In this document: positions 3,834 to 6,018 of the stretch, piece by piece | How positions within the stretch are numbered: position 1 is the first letter of the stretch | How the letters are laid out: each line of letters begins with the position of its first letter | NCBI GenBank assembly: GCA_030648695.1 | Contig: JAUSHG010000061.1 | Coordinates: forward strand, 1-6,018 | From: a bacterium | Lineage (GTDB): Bacteria; Patescibacteriota; Minisyncoccia; Phycocordibacterales; UBA10002 | Direction: 5' to 3' | Length of the DNA stretch: 6,018 nucleotides | Notes under the pieces: model-generated | The model's input: only the letters and a program-made list of their open reading frames with translations | The model's database searches: none | What the model was told of the DNA's origin: nothing | Program-made: the position numbers and the translations under genes

Positions 3834-5513
3834 TTAGAAGGTGGTTTCCGTCTGGTCCGGTACAATCTTGGCCTTCCAAATCTTTTGATGCAGTGTGCGC
3901 CAAATCTCCCGTATCTCCAGGTTCCCGAGCAGGAACAGAACACAGATTCCCGCGGCTATCCCTCCCATTCCTGAAAACAGCCCTTGCAGGAAGACACCGA
4001 GCGTTGTGTGGAGGTTAAACACGCCGTCAAATACATTGAGCAACCCGTACGACGTCGCTCCGATGATGACGGCGCTTGCAAAGCACTGCCAGAACGTGCG
4101 CACCACACGCGGTTCAAACGAGGCGAACTGCCTGGTAAACACCGCCCATGACACAATCGCCGCGCCGATAACGCCGAGCGAGTACGAAAGAGGCAGAATC
4201 AGCACCGTAGTGCCGGGAAGGTCACTGACGCGAAACAGCGTCTCAATGAAAAACCGGAATATCGGAATGGCTACAAACAACTTTGAAAACAAAAAAGCGA
4301 AAAAAATAATGCTTACTGCCGAAAGCGAGCCGACCAGAAACGGCACCTTTGTTTTTCCGGCGGCGTAATAGCCCCTGGTAAACAGAAGAATGATGCTCTG
4401 CGCCACGATGGAAAGAGCAAAAAGTGCGAGTGATGCGGCGGTTAATCGCGTATCCCCCCAGTCAAACGCGCCGCTTCCGAGCACGGTGCGCACAATTTGA
4501 GCACGAAGCACGACAAAGAGAGCGAGTGCCGGAAGCGACCAGAACAAAATATGCCGGAGCGAGGTGGAGAGCAGGGCAATAAATTTCTCGCGGTTTCCGC
4601 CGCTCCAGAGAAGCGAGAGCGTCGGAAAGGCGGCAAGAGAGTAGCTGGCCCCTACGATGGCAAGCGGCATGGACTGCAGATTCCAGGAGAGATGGAACAC
4701 GGCGATAGAGCCGACTCCAAGGAGCGAGCCCAATGACACAAGCACCAGGACCGCCAGATTCTGCGCCGAGAGTGCAAAGGTGCGCGGAAGTGAGACAAGC
4801 GCCACCTCGCGCATATCACGCCAGGATATGGAAAGCGTGAATCGGGGTATGAGGCCGCTCTGCGCAATAACCGGCAGCTGTACCAGCAGATGCAGTACGG
4901 CTCCGAGCACCACTCCCCATGCGAGCCCCGCCATCCCAAGACGCGGATACAGATACACCACACCGACGATAATGCCCGCATTGTAGAGCAACGGGGAGAG
5001 CGCATAGATGAAAAACCGGCGTTCAAGCTGGGTGATGCTTGCAAACAAATTTGAAATCCCCAGAAAAATGGGCTGAAGCAGCATGATGCGCATGAGCAAG
5101 ATCGTCATGCTCTGCGCCTCTGCGTCAAATCCGGGAAACAGGAAAAGCGTAAGCTGCGGCGCAACATAGAGCGCACCGAGGGACACCGCGAGAATAAACA
5201 GGAAAAAACAGGTAAAGATGTCGTCCAGGAGCCGCCGTGCCGCCTCCTTTCCTTCCGAAATTCTGCGCGAGAGAAAGGGAATGAGCACCGAAAGCGACAC
5301 CATGGAAGCGCCCCAGATGAAAATAAAATCCGGCACGCGAAATGCGGCATAGTAGATGTCCAGAAGCTCCCCTGCCCCGAACTCTCCGGCAAGCAGGCGG
5401 TCGCGCAAAAATCCGAGTAGTTGGGAAAGCAGGGCGAAAAATCCCAAAAGATAAGCGGCCTCATGGAGTCCGCTAATCTCTTGACTTATGTATTGTAGAA
5501 AGCGCCGAACCAT
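3834..5513 (-). CDS. murJ: MurJ/MviN-family lipid II flippase
   Basis: A 559-residue polytopic inner-membrane protein of the MOP superfamily, expected to move lipid II across the membrane for peptidoglycan synthesis. About 14 hydrophobic segments can be counted. The N-terminal signature LLGFLRDRLLAGEFGAGELLDIYYAAFRVPDF covers about residues 32-63; its RDR (37-39) and D52 match the conserved R and D of the family's first helices. A second signature is near WNLQSMPLAIVGASYSLAAFPTLS. Two arginines important in E. coli MurJ (by my memory alignment R52 and R270) seem not to be kept: IFIWGAS replaces the RRL-type segment, and N replaces R in the ADRLMEFP-like motif. The length is slightly above the usual 500-530 because of a long C-terminal segment. 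The ATG at 5511-5513 starts just before the first helix; no Shine-Dalgarno sequence is present. A polysaccharide flippase of the same superfamily is the alternative, but the N-terminal signature favours MurJ. Confidence 0.9.
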   Translation of the reverse strand: MVRRFLQYISQEISGLHEAAYLLGFFALLSQLLGFLRDRLLAGEFGAGELLDIYYAAFRVPDFIFIWGASMVSLSVLIPFLSRRISEGKEAARRLLDDIFTCFFLFILAVSLGALYVAPQLTLFLFPGFDAEAQSMTILLMRIMLLQPIFLGISNLFASITQLERRFFIYALSPLLYNAGIIVGVVYLYPRLGMAGLAWGVVLGAVLHLLVQLPVIAQSGLIPRFTLSISWRDMREVALVSLPRTFALSAQNLAVLVLVSLGSLLGVGSIAVFHLSWNLQSMPLAIVGASYSLAAFPTLSLLWSGGNREKFIALLSTSLRHILFWSLPALALFVVLRAQIVRTVLGSGAFDWGDTRLTAASLALFALSIVAQSIILLFTRGYYAAGKTKVPFLVGSLSAVSIIFFAFLFSKLFVAIPIFRFFIETLFRVSDLPGTTVLILPLSYSLGVIGAAIVSWAVFTRQFASFEPRVVRTFWQCFASAVIIGATSYGLLNVFDGVFNLHTTLGVFLQGLFSGMGGIAAGICVLFLLGNLEIREIWRTLHQKIWKAKIVPDQTETTF

Positions 5514-5525
5514 AGCAGATAGACG

Positions 5526-5593
5526 GTAGCTTGTTAGCTGATTAGCTTATTAGTAATCCCTAACAAGCTACAACCTAAACAGCTAATAAGCTA
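5526..5593. repeat. AGCTAA-type repeat with two interleaved inverted repeats
   Basis: GTAGCTTGTTAG (5526-5537) pairs perfectly with CTAACAAGCTAC (5560-5571). TAGCTTATTAG (5543-5553) pairs perfectly with CTAATAAGCTA (5583-5593). The arms alternate, so the two stems either exclude each other or form a pseudoknot. The block fills the gap between the TPR stop (5595) and the murJ start (5513). The 5560-5592 part is a second copy of the words at 1481-1514. Confidence 0.65.
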
Positions 5594-5594
5594 G

Positions 5595-6018
5595 TTACTC
5601 TTCTACTTCCTCCGTTACCGGAAGCTTGCCCCGTTTCTCCGGCTTGGCATCAATCGGAGGCGCAGCGTCCGCAAACGGTGCGCGTCCCGCTTTCAAATTC
5701 TTGAGAATGAGGTCAACCTCCGCATTATCCGGATTGGTAACCTGCAAATCGGTAAACTGCGCTATAGCTTCGGCGTCCCGTCCGACTTTCTCGTAAGAAA
5801 GTCCGAGGAAGTATTTTGCATTGGCATACGCGGGATTGAGGCCCACAGCCCGTTCAAGCGCTTCAATCGCCCCGCGATAATTGCGGTCATTGTAGCGGAG
5901 AAGGCCGAGCTGGAAGAATACGGTAGGGTCGTTCGGGGCAAGCACCGATGCGGTTTCAACCGATGAAATAGCGGCCTTGATGTTTCCTTCAAGCGCCTCA
6001 ATCTGTGAAAGGAAGAAG
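5595..6018 (-). CDS. TPR-repeat protein, C-terminal part (N-terminus beyond window)
   Basis: The frame is open through the right edge and ends at TAA at 5595-5597; 140 residues are visible. Two clear 34-residue tetratricopeptide repeats are seen: DPTVFFQLGLLRY...AIEALERAVGLNP and AYANAKYFLGLSYEKVG...AIAQFTDLQVTNP. A partial repeat precedes them (GNIKAAISSVETASVLAP). A shortened helix (NAEVDLILKNLKAG) and a charged, proline-rich tail ending in EEVEE follow. TPRs are protein-binding scaffolds, so no enzyme activity is implied. From memory, Parcubacteria carry large membrane proteins, some O-antigen-ligase-like, that end in such TPRs, so the missing part may be membranous. The GTG at 5943-5945 is internal to a repeat and is not taken as the start. 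The murJ gene follows 81 bases downstream in the same direction. Confidence 0.88.
   Translation of the reverse strand, partial: FFLSQIEALEGNIKAAISSVETASVLAPNDPTVFFQLGLLRYNDRNYRGAIEALERAVGLNPAYANAKYFLGLSYEKVGRDAEAIAQFTDLQVTNPDNAEVDLILKNLKAGRAPFADAAPPIDAKPEKRGKLPVTEEVEE

Noticed and set aside
3895..4368. Plus-strand frame of 157 codons inside murJ
   Set aside because: It is antisense to a clear membrane protein and has no recognisable fold or promoter.

Overview
The window looks like chromosomal DNA of a Patescibacteria/CPR bacterium, most likely a Parcubacteria-type lineage. This is inferred from the gene set and the style of the proteins: a small NrdH-like glutaredoxin, a short HIT protein, an FtsB/DivIC-like protein, a 35-residue membrane protein, LepA, a divergent MurJ and a TPR protein. 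No phylogenetic marker was tested. The standard genetic code fits. All six visible stop codons are TAA, and no start has a well-placed Shine-Dalgarno sequence.

Layout, left to right. 1-220 (minus) is a glutaredoxin-like thiol oxidoreductase cut by the left edge, with a strong extended -10 promoter at 277-285. 339-770 (minus) is a HIT-family nucleotide-binding protein, and just upstream of it is a tRNA-Gly(CCC) at 808-878. 879-1101 is gene-free and holds three perfect hairpins. 1102-1476 (minus) is a septum-formation-initiator protein. 1614-1721 (plus) is the only plus-strand gene, a 35-residue single-pass membrane protein. 1734-1789 is a long palindrome between the convergent ends of the small gene and lepA. 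1800-3746 (minus) is lepA, 3834-5513 (minus) is murJ, and 5595-6018 (minus) is the C-terminal part of a TPR protein cut by the right edge. TPR, murJ and lepA run in one direction with gaps of about 80 bp and may be co-transcribed.

The genes are housekeeping: redox, nucleotide hydrolysis, glycine decoding, division, lipid II flipping and translation fidelity. The less usual content is in the spacers. Nearly every intergenic gap is built from short AT-rich words, often palindromic and rich in TAA/TAG/TTA/CTA, and some families recur in separate gaps (AGCTAA type at 1481-1514, 1574-1610 and 5526-5593). One family, the TTAACTGTTAAC palindrome at 1734-1789, also appears inside the lepA reading frame (about 3478-3546). 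There it is translated as an in-frame low-complexity insert in the GTPase domain, bordered by a 14-bp perfect inverted repeat. lepA carries a second, GC-rich insert with a 21-bp period (2447-2509). Together the two inserts roughly account for the extra length of this LepA over the usual ~600 residues. This resembles the Rickettsia palindromic elements found inside genes, but in another phylum, and is the most interesting signal here.
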